A DNA stretch of 64,000 nucleotides from Cerina litoralis (GTDB lineage Bacteria > Bacteroidota > Bacteroidia > Flavobacteriales > Flavobacteriaceae): positions 1-64,000 of the forward strand of contig JAIRBC010000013.1 of assembly GCA_022008415.1 (NCBI GenBank). Direction: 5' to 3'. This document shows positions 19,255-28,122 of this stretch, in pieces. The position numbers were made by a program, and so were the translations under genes. Within the stretch, counting starts at the first letter, position 1. Every line of letters begins with the position of its first letter. The notes beneath the pieces were generated by a model that saw nothing but the letters and a program-made list of their open reading frames with translations, was not told the DNA's origin and ran no database searches.

Positions 19255-20301
19255 TTAGTTTTTTCTAAAAATACGTACCTCGAATAGCTTGTCCCAATTT
19301 TTTCCGGTGACAAAAAAGGTTTTGCGGGTTGGGCTATAGGCAACTCCGTTCAAAACATTCAAATTCTTGTGCTGGGTAACTTTTTCCTTTAATCCTCCGA
19401 AATTAACGACTCCTTCGATGTCGCCGCTTTGCGCATTAATGATCATCATGCTTTCTTTTTGATAAACGTTGGCATAGATTTTTCCGTCTACATATTCCAA
19501 TTCATTGGCCCTATTAAAGATTGAGGAATTTGTCACCGTTTCAATGTAGTCTTCTTCGGCCAAGGTATCGGGGTTCAGAATCCAGATAAATTCCGTTCCA
19601 TCGCTTTTGAACAATTTTTTCCCATCATTGCAAAGGCCCCATCCTTCCTTGCTCTTGTTGTACTTGAAGGTGTTCAAACTCTTAAAGGAATGAAGGTCAT
19701 ACACAAAACCGATACCACTTTGCCAGGTAAGTTGGTATATCTTGTCGTTGAGGATGGTAATCCCTTCACCAAAATAGCGATCGTCTAGTTTAATTTCCTT
19801 TAAAATCCTTCCTGTTTTGTAATCTACTTGTCTCAAAAAAGATTTGCCCCTTAGTCCGGTACTCTCATAAAGGGTGTCGTTATGGAATTCCAACCCTTGG
19901 GTATAAGCATGGATGTCGTGGGGATAAACGGCAACAATATCATAGGTATAGAGTTCCGGTGCCCTAGAGGCCAGGACTTTAATTTTTTTTGATATTTCAG
20001 CGGACTGGCCTTCATAATTTACTTTAGCGGTCAAGGTTTTTTCACCCAATTTCACTATATCCAACGTCAATTTGTTGTCGGTAAGTGGAAGTTCTTTACC
20101 GTCTATGGAATAGGTGACGTTTTCGACCACTTTATCCTTGTTGTTTTGCAATCTAACTGCAACGGTCTGGTTTTGTTGAAATGTTCTCTTGTTTCCACCC
20201 AGTTTTATCTCAAATAATTGGGAGGAGGCAGAGTTACCACCTCCGCACGCAGCGGCTAAAAAAAATAGGGATCCGCTTAAGAATATTTTAAAGGAATGCA
20301 T
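19255..20301 (-). CDS. Glutaminyl-peptide cyclotransferase, lipoprotein
   Basis: 348 aa from the ATG at 20301. The longer reading from 20415 adds 38 non-conserved residues before a clear signal peptide, so the shorter start is preferred. The lipobox is FFLAAAC. Residues ~60-140 are a beta-sandwich region; from ~145 the five-bladed beta-propeller Gln_cyclotransferase domain follows (YPHDIHAYTQGLEF, STGLRGKSFLRQVD, ANELEYVDGKIYANVYQ). It forms N-terminal pyroglutamate on exported peptides or proteins. Predicted in the periplasm or outer membrane. Confidence 0.9.
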   Translation of the reverse strand: MHSFKIFLSGSLFFLAAACGGGNSASSQLFEIKLGGNKRTFQQNQTVAVRLQNNKDKVVENVTYSIDGKELPLTDNKLTLDIVKLGEKTLTAKVNYEGQSAEISKKIKVLASRAPELYTYDIVAVYPHDIHAYTQGLEFHNDTLYESTGLRGKSFLRQVDYKTGRILKEIKLDDRYFGEGITILNDKIYQLTWQSGIGFVYDLHSFKSLNTFKYNKSKEGWGLCNDGKKLFKSDGTEFIWILNPDTLAEEDYIETVTNSSIFNRANELEYVDGKIYANVYQKESMMIINAQSGDIEGVVNFGGLKEKVTQHKNLNVLNGVAYSPTRKTFFVTGKNWDKLFEVRIFRKN

Positions 20302-20508
20302 TTTAAATCTGTTGTTCGTTGTTCTTTGTTGGGATGGGGTGTTTTGGTTTGGTATTTGGTGATGTTTGCCATTGAAATACGCAATTCCCATCTCTGAAAT
20401 GGTAGAGCACCTCATTCAAAGGCTGGCAGGGGTTTAAATCGGCCAACCGATAATCGATCGACCAAATTTCGGGCCAAGATATTTAATAAAAATTAGAATG
20501 TAAAACGA

Positions 20509-20538
20509 TTGTCAAAAATTTAAAAGATTGTATATTTG
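20509..20538 (+). promoter_or_regulatory. Promoter of the SRP RNA
   Basis: TTG (20509-20511), 19 bp, TATATTTG (20531-20538): a complete Bacteroidota promoter. The RNA begins ~4-5 nt past the box. Confidence 0.8.
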
Positions 20539-20541
20539 CAT

Positions 20542-20638
20542 GAGGCAAGTCCTACACGACCAGCTCCTGCAAAATCCCCCAGGGTGGGAACGCAGCAAGG
20601 GTATGCGGTCGTAGCGGTGCGATGTAGGTAGCTTGCCT
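20542..20638 (+). ncRNA. ffs: Signal recognition particle RNA, small bacterial type
   Basis: About 97 nt. The ends pair (AGGCAAG / CTTGCCT) and the apical domain has the conserved GGTGGGAACGCAGCAAGGGTA loop structure of Bacteroidota 4.5S/SRP RNA. A T run follows at 20638-20644, acting as terminator with the closing stem. It binds Ffh to target nascent membrane proteins. Ends are estimated from pairing. Confidence 0.93.
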
Positions 20639-20644
20639 TTTTTT

Positions 20645-21400
20645 GTGCCTATTAATCACCTCTTCGCATTCTGGTAATTGGTATTATTAGGCGTCTTCAC
20701 AGTATTTTACAAAAAGACAAAAGCCATATCATTGTACAAGTACATTGACATGGCTTTTTGAAATAGCTTACAAACTTTTTGTTCTGTATGCTGTGCATAC
20801 TGGCAACCATTGATTGCATTTGCATCACTATTTCGACGTTTAAAACACCTTTCGTCCTCAACTATAAATCGAGATCTTACTTGGTGATTCTTCTTGTTGC
20901 TTTTGATTCGTTGAGTCCGATTTGTAAAACCGAGGTTTCGCAATTCGATCTTTTCAAAGTCAAACAAAAGCCAAAAGGCGTGGGCCTTCTGGTCTTTAGA
21001 TTCCGTTTAGACGCTAGATGTAAACATTTAGCCACCTATTTTGAATCCCACAACAATATAAAGAACGCAAACTTTATAATGGTCTCAAGAAATACAGGGA
21101 AATAAATTCCGTTCTTTCTTTAAAACCATAAATTAAAAGTACAATAAATGTTTGAATAAAGCAACTTTTATTGGTCTATTTTAATGCACAAGCTATGAAC
21201 AATTGTTGTTAACAATTGTTCATATACTCCGACCAATTCGAAACCATAAATTTTAAATGTTCCGTATTTTACCAAACTTGGCAATTATTTTAGTCGGTGC
21301 AATTCTCCGCCCCCGAGACTTCGCCCGGCCTGGTACGGTACTCGCCGACCTTCCTTATCACATGGGATTTTCGAATTTTAAAACGGCGTAGGTAAAACCA
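20645..21400. other. Gene-free gap of ~750 bp
   Basis: Between convergent SRP RNA and rplS. Two open frames overlap here (minus 20707-20967, plus 20779-21105), but neither resembles a known protein, and both have atypical composition (Cys-rich or Lys/Arg-rich). Visible structure: an imperfect hairpin around 20966-20998, a long perfect palindrome at 21194-21224, and a locally GC-rich stretch at 21306-21355. No RNA family recognised. It may be a decayed gene or mobile-element remnant. Confidence 0.5.
21194..21224. repeat. Perfect 14-bp inverted repeat
   Basis: Arms TATGAACAATTGTT / AACAATTGTTCATA separated by GTT. Each arm itself contains the palindrome ACAATTGT. There is no T run, so it is unlikely to be a simple terminator. 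Confidence 0.9.
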
Positions 21401-21436
21401 AAACATCCGCCCCGATCTAAATCTGGGCGGATGTTT
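21401..21436 (-). terminator. Terminator of rplS
   Basis: Stem AAACATCCGCCC / GGGCGGATGTTT, broken by one base near the loop; on the minus strand followed by TGGTTTTACC. It is 25 bp past the rplS stop. Confidence 0.85.
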
Positions 21437-21460
21437 ATAAATAACATTTGATAAACCGAA

Positions 21461-21811
21461 TTAAGAACGAATTTCCTTGATCCTAGCTTTTTTACCGGTA
21501 AGTTCCCTAAAGTAAAAGATACGAGATCTTCGGACCTTACCTCTTTTATTGACTTCTATCTTCTGCAATGCGGGCATGTTTACGGGAAATATACGCTCTA
21601 CCCCAACCGTGCCGGACATTTTTCGAATAGTAAAAGTTTCGGTGCTTCCAGAACCCCTTCGCTGGATAACTACCCCTTTGAAAAACTGGATACGGGTTTT
21701 CTCACCTTCCTTAATTTCATAGTATACCGTAATGGTATCTCCCGCTGAAAAATCGGGAAAATCTTTTTTTGGAACAAATTCGTCTTCAACAAATTTAATC
21801 AATGATTCCAT
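21461..21811 (-). CDS. rplS: 50S ribosomal protein L19
   Basis: 116 aa, standard length. [29 protein letters not shown] and [19 protein letters not shown] are the L19 core motifs. It sits at the 30S-50S interface. It follows trmD by 140 bp on the same strand, the usual bacterial neighbourhood for trmD and rplS. Confidence 0.98.
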   Translation of the reverse strand: MESLIKFVEDEFVPKKDFPDFSAGDTITVYYEIKEGEKTRIQFFKGVVIQRRGSGSTETFTIRKMSGTVGVERIFPVNMPALQKIEVNKRGKVRRSRIFYFRELTGKKARIKEIRS

Positions 21812-21951
21812 TTTCTTATTTTTAAAAGTTTCTTAAGACCAACTTACACGAATCTCGCCAGAGGTTGATTTTAACCGAATGCAAAATTACTCCATTAATC
21901 AAAACCTACAAGCTATTTTGATGAAATTTTGATCTCCAGGCAACCGACCCC

Positions 21952-22626
21952 TTATTTTAGGAGATCAGGACGTAATTTTTCCGTACGTTCCATTGCTTGG
22001 CTCTCTCTCCATTTATCGATTTTGGCAAAATTTCCTCCCAGAAGTATTTCCGGCACTTTCCAGCCTTTGTAATCTGCAGGCCGGGTATATATTGGAGGGG
22101 CTAACAAATTATCCTGAAACGAATCTGTCAAGGCGCTTGTTTCATTCCCCAAAACCCCCGGAATGAGCCGTATAACCGCATCACAGACTACGGCAGCCGC
22201 CAATTCCCCACCGCTGAGAACAAAATCGCCCACTGAAATTTCACGCGTTATAAAGTGATCTCGGACCCGTTGATCTACCCCTTTGTAATGCCCGCAGAGA
22301 ATAATCAGGTTTTTCTTTAGGGAGAGCTCGTTGGCCGCACCTTGGTTGAAGGTCTTGCCATCCGGGGTCATATAAATAATCTCGTCATAATCCCGATCTG
22401 ACTTCAAAGCGGAAATACATTTGTCTATAGGCCCTATCATCATCACCATTCCTGCGCCACCTCCATATTGGTAATCGTCTACCTGCTTGTAACTTAGATC
22501 CGTGTACTCCCTGAGATTGTGAATGAAAATCTCGACCATGCCCTTTTCTACGGCGCGTTTTAAAATCGATGCCTCGAACGGACTTTTTAGCAATTCCGGC
22601 AATACGGTTATTATATCTATACGCAT
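21952..22626 (-). CDS. trmD: tRNA (guanosine(37)-N1)-methyltransferase
   Basis: 224 aa from the ATG at 22626, where the conserved N-terminus [13 protein letters not shown] begins; ten upstream in-frame residues are not conserved. The SPOUT-class trefoil-knot region is visible ([36 protein letters not shown]), with [16 protein letters not shown] before it. It methylates G37 next to the anticodon and so prevents +1 frameshifting. Confidence 0.97.
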   Translation of the reverse strand: MRIDIITVLPELLKSPFEASILKRAVEKGMVEIFIHNLREYTDLSYKQVDDYQYGGGAGMVMMIGPIDKCISALKSDRDYDEIIYMTPDGKTFNQGAANELSLKKNLIILCGHYKGVDQRVRDHFITREISVGDFVLSGGELAAAVVCDAVIRLIPGVLGNETSALTDSFQDNLLAPPIYTRPADYKGWKVPEILLGGNFAKIDKWRESQAMERTEKLRPDLLK

Positions 22627-22809
22627 ACAAATGGGATATGGAGATTTTTTTTGCAAAGATAGGCAATATAGGAAACCTTGGAGTGTCTTTAACCCGTGTT
22701 AGACCGTGCGGTGAACGCCTGCTAAATAAGTCCACAAACCATTATAGCGCTGTCGTCTTACTTTATTCGATGGGCACCAACAAAAAAAACTCCGGGCAGG
22801 GGGTTCTTG

Positions 22810-23433
22810 TTATTTGGTCTTTTTGTACTTGTTTATCTCGTCCTGGAGCCTCCGGCTAATTTTTTGTTCTCTTTCCAAGGCATTCCTTCGGTGGTCCTCA
22901 TATTCTACCTCCAATTCGGAAAGATTGGTCTTGGCCTCTTGGGTGAGAATATTGCTTTGTCTAAATTTATAAATGAATAGGAGTAGAAGTAATAGGAGGC
23001 CCGCAATGATTGTCCAAAGAATAAGATTGTAGGTCACCTTGGAAACGGACATCCCCAAAAAGGACATGCTGTCTTTTTCTTGCGTCACGGAAGCCAAATT
23101 ATTCGTGGTTTCCTTTAGTTTTTGATTCAAGGAGGTTATGGTCGTTTCATGACCGGATATCGTTGCATTGAGCTCCGCTTCCTTTTTGTTGGCAGCATTT
23201 AATGAATCCAGCACATTTTTTCTAAGTTTATACAGGTAGGCCTCCTTCACAACTTCATATCTTACCCCTTCAGCACGGTAGTTTCCCGATTTTTTGGAAA
23301 CATAATCGAATTGGCTACTGATGGTGCCATCGTCCAACGATAGTTTTTCCCCTTCTCCAGCCTGAGCTTGGACATATTGCAAATTAAATGTCAACACGGC
23401 CAATACGATAAACAATAAGCTATTTCCTTTCAT
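22810..23433 (-). CDS. Membrane-anchored coiled-coil protein beside trmD
   Basis: 207 aa: signal peptide (1-23), a conserved-looking segment EKLSLDDGTISSQFDYVSKKSGNY (split here only for description: residues ~29-52), coiled coil (about 80-120), a transmembrane helix (about 133-155), then a charged cytoplasmic coiled coil to the end. Nothing in it resembles a methyltransferase. Homologues next to trmD in flavobacteria are, to my recollection, often labelled tRNA (guanine-N1)-methyltransferase, which looks like annotation carried over from the neighbour. Function unknown. Confidence 0.75.
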   Translation of the reverse strand: MKGNSLLFIVLAVLTFNLQYVQAQAGEGEKLSLDDGTISSQFDYVSKKSGNYRAEGVRYEVVKEAYLYKLRKNVLDSLNAANKKEAELNATISGHETTITSLNQKLKETTNNLASVTQEKDSMSFLGMSVSKVTYNLILWTIIAGLLLLLLLFIYKFRQSNILTQEAKTNLSELEVEYEDHRRNALEREQKISRRLQDEINKYKKTK

Positions 23434-23660
23434 ATGTAAGTCTTATTTTACAAACAAGTTTCTTAGAGGCGACTAAAGTAATTTATTAAAACCAAATTTG
23501 AAAAAAATATTGAATTTTAGTGTCGCGCGCATGTCAAAGCAAACGTAGATGACTTAAGCTATATTGCCTGTTTCCGACTTTATTTTTCCACAGATATTTC
23601 AAATGGCTCCAAGAAAGATGGTAAGTGGTTGGTATAGCCACCAAATGAAGGCATTACAAA

Positions 23661-23698
23661 ACAATAAAAGCACCCAGAAATAGGTGCCTTTTTATTGT
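23661..23698 (-). terminator. Terminator of degP
   Basis: Inverted repeat ACAATAAAA-GCACC / GGTGC-TTTTTATTGT with one bulge, 25 bp past the degP stop on the minus strand. Confidence 0.8.
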
Positions 23699-23722
23699 AA
23701 TCCCCCCTACACGGGAGCTTGT

Positions 23723-25117
23723 TTACTGAAAAATCAGGCGTTCCCTTTCGCCTTTTTCGTTGATCATGGTTATACTGGTACGCTCGTACCTGGTAATAGC
23801 CCCGAAAAGATTTTTGGCATCCTGTTTGTCCTTAATTTCATTGTTGTTTACCGCGATCAATATTTTTCCTTTTAAGCCATAACCCCTATAGGTTTCTGGA
23901 ACACCAACGATTTTTACTCCGTTTTTTGTTCGAAACCGTTTTGTATCGTCCTTGGTGAGGTTTTGCACCTCGATTCCCATCACCGGAAGAACTACGGTTT
24001 GCCGTTCCTTGAGGACTACCGGAATCATAAGGGTCTCGCTATCCCTGTCAATGGTGAGCATTACTTTGTCGCCCGGTCTTTTTGTGGAGAGGTATCCGGT
24101 TAGGTTCGCGAAGCCGTGCACGTCTATTTCGTCTATTTTTTTTATGATATCTCCCTGCTTTAGCTCGGCATCGTAGGCGCCCATGCCCTCTTCCACTCCA
24201 TCTATATAAACGCCATCTATCTCATTCAGTCCTTTTTCCAATGCATAGGGAGAATTCGCAGGGATGTACTTTATTCCCAACATGCCCTTCTGTACGTTGC
24301 CATATTCCATAATATCGTCTACCACTTTTTTGGCGATATTGCTGGGAACTGCAAACGAATATCCAACATAGGAACCTGTCTGGGAGGTAATCGCGGTATT
24401 GATCCCGATGAGGTCGCCATTCGTATTTACAAGGGCGCCCCCGCTATTTCCAGGATTAACCGCGGCATCGGTCTGTATAAAAGATTGGTTCTTGCCCAAA
24501 TCCCGCGCCTTGGCACTGATGATTCCTGCGGTCACGGTAGAGGTGAGGTCAAACGGGTTGCCAACGGCCAAAACCCATTGGCCCACTTTCGTTTGGTCCG
24601 AATCCCCAAAAGCCAAATAAGGCAATTTTTCTTTGGGATCGATCTTTATTAATGCGATATCCGAATTTGGATCGGTACCGATTAGTGTCGCTTCGTATGT
24701 TTTGTTGTTGTTCAAGGACACCTCTAATTTAGAGGCATTTTTAATAACGTGGTTGTTGGTCACAATATATCCGTCGGCGGAAATAATAACACCAGACCCA
24801 ATACCAACCTGGGGTCGTTCCTCTCCTTGAAAACCGTATATGAATTCCATGATATTCCTTGGACCACTGCTTACTATACTAAGGTTTTTAACGTGCACAA
24901 CGGCATCGACCGTTTTTTGGGCAGCCGTCGTAAAATCTACCTCATTGATGCCCGATCCAGCTGGGGAAGTAGGGGTGTAGCTAGTAGTAAACACAGGAGC
25001 CTTGGTGTTGCTCGGTAAAATTTTGTAGTTACTTTTCTCAAAAAACAATTTATAGGAGCCCAAGGTAATAGCTCCTGCAAAAATGGAAACCAACAATAAA
25101 CTGCCGAATCTTTTCAT
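23723..25117 (-). CDS. degP: Periplasmic Do-family serine protease
   Basis: 464 aa. N-terminal signal/anchor (5-24), trypsin-like domain with His in IVTNNHVI, Asp in NSDIALIKI and Ser in NPGNSGGAL, followed by two PDZ domains (about 275-370 and 380-464). It degrades or refolds damaged envelope proteins. Upstream on the coding strand are two GTTAA elements 11 bp apart, the same arrangement found before rprX, pointing to control by RprY. A hairpin terminator follows. Confidence 0.95.
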   Translation of the reverse strand: MKRFGSLLLVSIFAGAITLGSYKLFFEKSNYKILPSNTKAPVFTTSYTPTSPAGSGINEVDFTTAAQKTVDAVVHVKNLSIVSSGPRNIMEFIYGFQGEERPQVGIGSGVIISADGYIVTNNHVIKNASKLEVSLNNNKTYEATLIGTDPNSDIALIKIDPKEKLPYLAFGDSDQTKVGQWVLAVGNPFDLTSTVTAGIISAKARDLGKNQSFIQTDAAVNPGNSGGALVNTNGDLIGINTAITSQTGSYVGYSFAVPSNIAKKVVDDIMEYGNVQKGMLGIKYIPANSPYALEKGLNEIDGVYIDGVEEGMGAYDAELKQGDIIKKIDEIDVHGFANLTGYLSTKRPGDKVMLTIDRDSETLMIPVVLKERQTVVLPVMGIEVQNLTKDDTKRFRTKNGVKIVGVPETYRGYGLKGKILIAVNNNEIKDKQDAKNLFGAITRYERTSITMINEKGERERLIFQ

Positions 25118-25274
25118 TTTGTTATTAGGTTTGTAATTAATATTCTCTACTCAATAAGTACACTAGTAGAGGTTAGTTGTAATAAAACAATAAGGATAAA
25201 TTTTCAATATTGTACAGAAGATTGCAAATAAAACAGTGTAAAATTAACAGTTTTTGACGGGCATTGAAATGGGT

Positions 25275-25290
25275 TTAACGTCTTTTTAAC
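25275..25290 (-). promoter_or_regulatory. Putative RprY site upstream of degP
   Basis: On the minus strand GTTAA, 6 bp, GTTAA: an 11-bp direct repeat, matching the one before rprX (44946-44961) in sequence, spacing and orientation to the gene. It is about 160 bp upstream of the degP start. Confidence 0.45.
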
Positions 25291-25496
25291 TGCTAAAGAA
25301 TCCTTAAAAAAATAATGAATCCTTCTTTAATTATAATTTCACGTGCGATGTTCGCATATCAAATCTTAATTTGCTATTTTTTATGTAACGTTACAATAAA
25401 TAATGCGAACTCCAATCAAGTTTGTTATGTAGGGTCTTGAACGGGGCATAACGTCCAAAAATGTCGGTTCCCATCAAATACTCGAGTCGAGTTCTA

Positions 25497-25504
25497 TATC
25501 TTTG
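25497..25504 (+). promoter_or_regulatory. Promoter -7 box of dapF
   Basis: TATCTTTG, an exact TAnnTTTG match, predicting a start near 25509 and a 12-nt leader. This places the ATG at 25461 upstream of the transcript and supports 25521 as the start. Confidence 0.55.
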
Positions 25505-25520
25505 CATTTTAAAGTGGAAT

Positions 25521-26297
25521 ATGCTGCTAAAATTTTATAAATATCAAGGGACGGGGAACGATTTTATAATGGTCGACAACAGGAAGGAAACGTTTCCTAA
25601 GACCAATACGAAATTGGTCGCGACTTTGTGCGATAGAAAATTTGGTATTGGTGCGGATGGCCTCATTTTGTTGGATAACGATCCCGTGGAAGATTTTAGG
25701 ATGATCTATTACAATTCGGATGGCAGACCGGGAAGCATGTGCGGTAACGGGGGAAGGTGCTTGGTCGCCTTTGCCAAACAGTTGGGTGTTATCGATGCCC
25801 AAGCCACTTTTACAGCTGTAGACGGATTACATGAAGCAAGTATAGAAAAGGATATCGTAAGTCTTCGTATGCAGGATGTTGCCAAAATTGATCAAGGACC
25901 AGGTTACACTTTTTTGGATACGGGATCTCCTCACCATGTACAGGTGGTAAATGACCTTGCAAACATGGAAGTATACAAGGAGGGCAAAAGATTGCGATAC
26001 GATCGTTACGGTGAAAAGGGCAGCAATATCAATTTTGTTGAACTTCTGGACGATGGCACTTTTTCGGTTCGCACGTATGAACGTGGGGTAGAGGATGAAA
26101 CCTTGTCCTGCGGAACGGGTGTTACCGCAACGGCTTTGGCCATGCATAAAATTGGAAAGACCACTAGCGGTGAAGTAAGCGTAAAAACCCAGGGCGGGAA
26201 ATTAAAGGTTAAGTTTGATACAATTGGGGATGGGTATCACCAGATTTATTTGATCGGGCCGGCCAAGATGGTTTATAAAGGGGAGGTATTATGTTAA
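25521..26297 (+). CDS. dapF: Diaminopimelate epimerase
   Basis: 258 aa. The family N-terminus (KFYKYQGTGNDFIMVDN) begins at the ATG at 25521; the longer frame lies before the predicted transcript start. Both catalytic cysteines are present: Cys74 in SMCGNGGRC and Cys197 in SCGTGVTA. It converts LL- to meso-diaminopimelate for lysine and peptidoglycan. It overlaps the acetyltransferase by 7 bp, then mltG follows, giving an envelope-related unit. Confidence 0.97.
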   Translation: MLLKFYKYQGTGNDFIMVDNRKETFPKTNTKLVATLCDRKFGIGADGLILLDNDPVEDFRMIYYNSDGRPGSMCGNGGRCLVAFAKQLGVIDAQATFTAVDGLHEASIEKDIVSLRMQDVAKIDQGPGYTFLDTGSPHHVQVVNDLANMEVYKEGKRLRYDRYGEKGSNINFVELLDDGTFSVRTYERGVEDETLSCGTGVTATALAMHKIGKTTSGEVSVKTQGGKLKVKFDTIGDGYHQIYLIGPAKMVYKGEVLC

Positions 26298-26815
26298 AAC
26301 TAAAAGGTAGATTGTGTTACCTTAGGGCCTTGGAACCCCAAGATCTTGATTTTCTATATGAAATTGAGAACGATGCTGCGGTTTGGGAAATTAGTGGTAC
26401 TACCACTCCATATTCCAAGCACATACTTAGACAATATTTAGATAATGCCCATAAAGACATATATGAGGCCAAACAATTGCGATTGGTCATAAGCGACAAC
26501 GAAGATAGGCCGATCGGTTTAGTGGATATGTTCGATTTTGACCCAAAAAACCATCGGGCCGGGTTGGGGGTCATTATTTTGGCTGAGGGAGACAGGAACA
26601 AAGGGATAGGCTCAGAGGCCATATCCCTAATGATAGACTACGCGTTTTCTATTTTGGATCTACGACAGGTATATGCCAATGTCATGGAAGAGAACGCGGC
26701 CAGTATTCACTTATTTACCAAATTGGGCTTTTCCCGGGTAGGCACGAAAAAACACTGGATATTTTACAACGGGGAATTTAAGAACGAGATATTGTTTCAA
26801 AAGTTAAAAGATTAG
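26291..26815 (+). CDS. GNAT-family N-acetyltransferase
   Basis: 174 aa, RimJ/RimL-like. N-terminal LRALEPQDLDFLYEIEND and the acetyl-CoA loop AEGDRNKGIGSEAI (the R/Q-x-x-G-x-G/A motif), then VYANVMEENAASIHLFTKLGF, are typical. The start lies inside the dapF stop region (ATG overlapping TTAA), indicating translational coupling. The acceptor could be a protein N-terminus, an amine or a small molecule. Confidence 0.9.
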   Translation: MLKLKGRLCYLRALEPQDLDFLYEIENDAAVWEISGTTTPYSKHILRQYLDNAHKDIYEAKQLRLVISDNEDRPIGLVDMFDFDPKNHRAGLGVIILAEGDRNKGIGSEAISLMIDYAFSILDLRQVYANVMEENAASIHLFTKLGFSRVGTKKHWIFYNGEFKNEILFQKLKD

Positions 26816-26879
26816 AGGACAATATGTTAACCCGACGCTTCGGGGATAAATAAAAGGAAAAAGCCTAAACTGTTTCACA

Positions 26880-27923
26880 ATGTACATCAGAAAAATAATA
26901 GCAGCGATCGCCCTCCTTGGTTTAGTGGCAGCAGGAATATGGGCGTATTCCATTTATAGGGCCATTTTCTCGCCCAATACGTCATTTGGGAACGAGGAGG
27001 CCTATGTATACGTGCATTCCGACGACGATTTTGGCGACGTGGTCAAAATTTTGCGACCCCTGCTGGGGGATATGTCCACTTTTGAAACGGTGGCCCAAAA
27101 AAAAGGGTATACATCTAATGTAAAGCCCGGTAAATATGGCATCAGGAAAGGAATGAACAACAATGAAATCATTAATGCCCTTCGCAGTAATAACCTTCCG
27201 GTGAAGGTGTCATTTAACAATCAAGAGACCTTAAATGATCTTGCGGGGCGGATTTCGGCACAAATTGAAGCCGACAGTGTATCCCTGTTCCGGTCCTTTA
27301 CAGATTCCGTTTTTTTAAGGGAGAACGGGTTTAATGAGGCTACGCGTTTAGCCATGTATATCCCTAATAGCTATGAATTCTTTTGGAATACCGCTGCAGA
27401 TGCATTTCGCGGTCGTATGTTGAAGGAATATAAACGATTCTGGACCGAGGATCGGCTAAACAAGGCGAAAAAAATCGGCCTTACCCCGATAGAGGTCATT
27501 ACACTGGCCTCAATAGTGAATAAGGAGACCGCTAAAGTAGAGGAAAGACCTAGGGTGGCCGGCTTGTACCTGAACCGATTGAACAGGCACATGTTGCTAC
27601 AGGCAGATCCTACGGTCATTCATGCCTTAAAACTGCATTCGGGTGATTTCACCAAGGTATATAAAAGGGTTTTGTACAAAGACTTGGAACTAGATTCCCC
27701 TTACAATACGTACAAATATATAGGGCTTCCGCCAGGTCCCATTGCCATGCCCGATATTTCGTCTATCGACGCCGTATTGAATCCCGAAAAAAACGATTAT
27801 TATTATATGGTAGCCGATGTTGAGCGTTTTGGTTATCACAAATTTGCCAAAGATTTGGCACAACACAACCGAAATAAGGAGCAGTATATCCGATGGATTA
27901 ATTCGCAAAAAATAAATCGATGA
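26880..27923 (+). CDS. mltG: Endolytic murein transglycosylase MltG
   Basis: 347 aa, YceG-like family. One N-terminal membrane helix (about 7-27), a LysM-like subdomain, and the catalytic domain with Glu216 in SIVNKETAKVEERP, equivalent to the essential Glu of the E. coli enzyme. LQADPTVIHAL and YNTYKYIGLPPGPI are further signatures. It cuts nascent glycan strands during cell-wall growth. Located 64 bp after the acetyltransferase, probably co-transcribed with dapF. Confidence 0.96.
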   Translation: MYIRKIIAAIALLGLVAAGIWAYSIYRAIFSPNTSFGNEEAYVYVHSDDDFGDVVKILRPLLGDMSTFETVAQKKGYTSNVKPGKYGIRKGMNNNEIINALRSNNLPVKVSFNNQETLNDLAGRISAQIEADSVSLFRSFTDSVFLRENGFNEATRLAMYIPNSYEFFWNTAADAFRGRMLKEYKRFWTEDRLNKAKKIGLTPIEVITLASIVNKETAKVEERPRVAGLYLNRLNRHMLLQADPTVIHALKLHSGDFTKVYKRVLYKDLELDSPYNTYKYIGLPPGPIAMPDISSIDAVLNPEKNDYYYMVADVERFGYHKFAKDLAQHNRNKEQYIRWINSQKINR

Positions 27924-28122
27924 CGTAAATTACCCTAGATTTTTAGCTTTTAAACTAAAAACCGGTCCATTTTAAGAAAATCTTAGGTATATTAGGGTTG
28001 AGGTATAATAAATCAGGCTTACCTTTGCAACGTGAAATTTAAGCTTTCCATGTAATCCATTTTTTGAAGGCGAAATAATTGCTTTTGGAAGGGGAGGAAG
28101 TAAGTCTTAAGAAATCAAAACT

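Larger units (their letters stand above)
25118..25520. other. Divergent control region between degP and dapF
   Basis: No gene. It holds GTTAA direct repeats (minus strand, 25275-25290), a third TTAAC at 25244-25248, the hairpin TGCGA/TCGCA (25344-25356), the perfect palindrome TGTAACGTTACA (25384-25395), TGCGAAC (25404-25410), which is inverse to GTTCGCA at 25350, and ACTCGA/TCGAGT (25480-25492) just before the dapF -7 box. Confidence 0.6.

Noticed and set aside
20707-21105. Two overlapping open frames (86 aa minus, 108 aa plus) in the gap after the SRP RNA
   Set aside because: No recognisable motifs, odd composition, no promoter or terminator for either; treated as non-coding.
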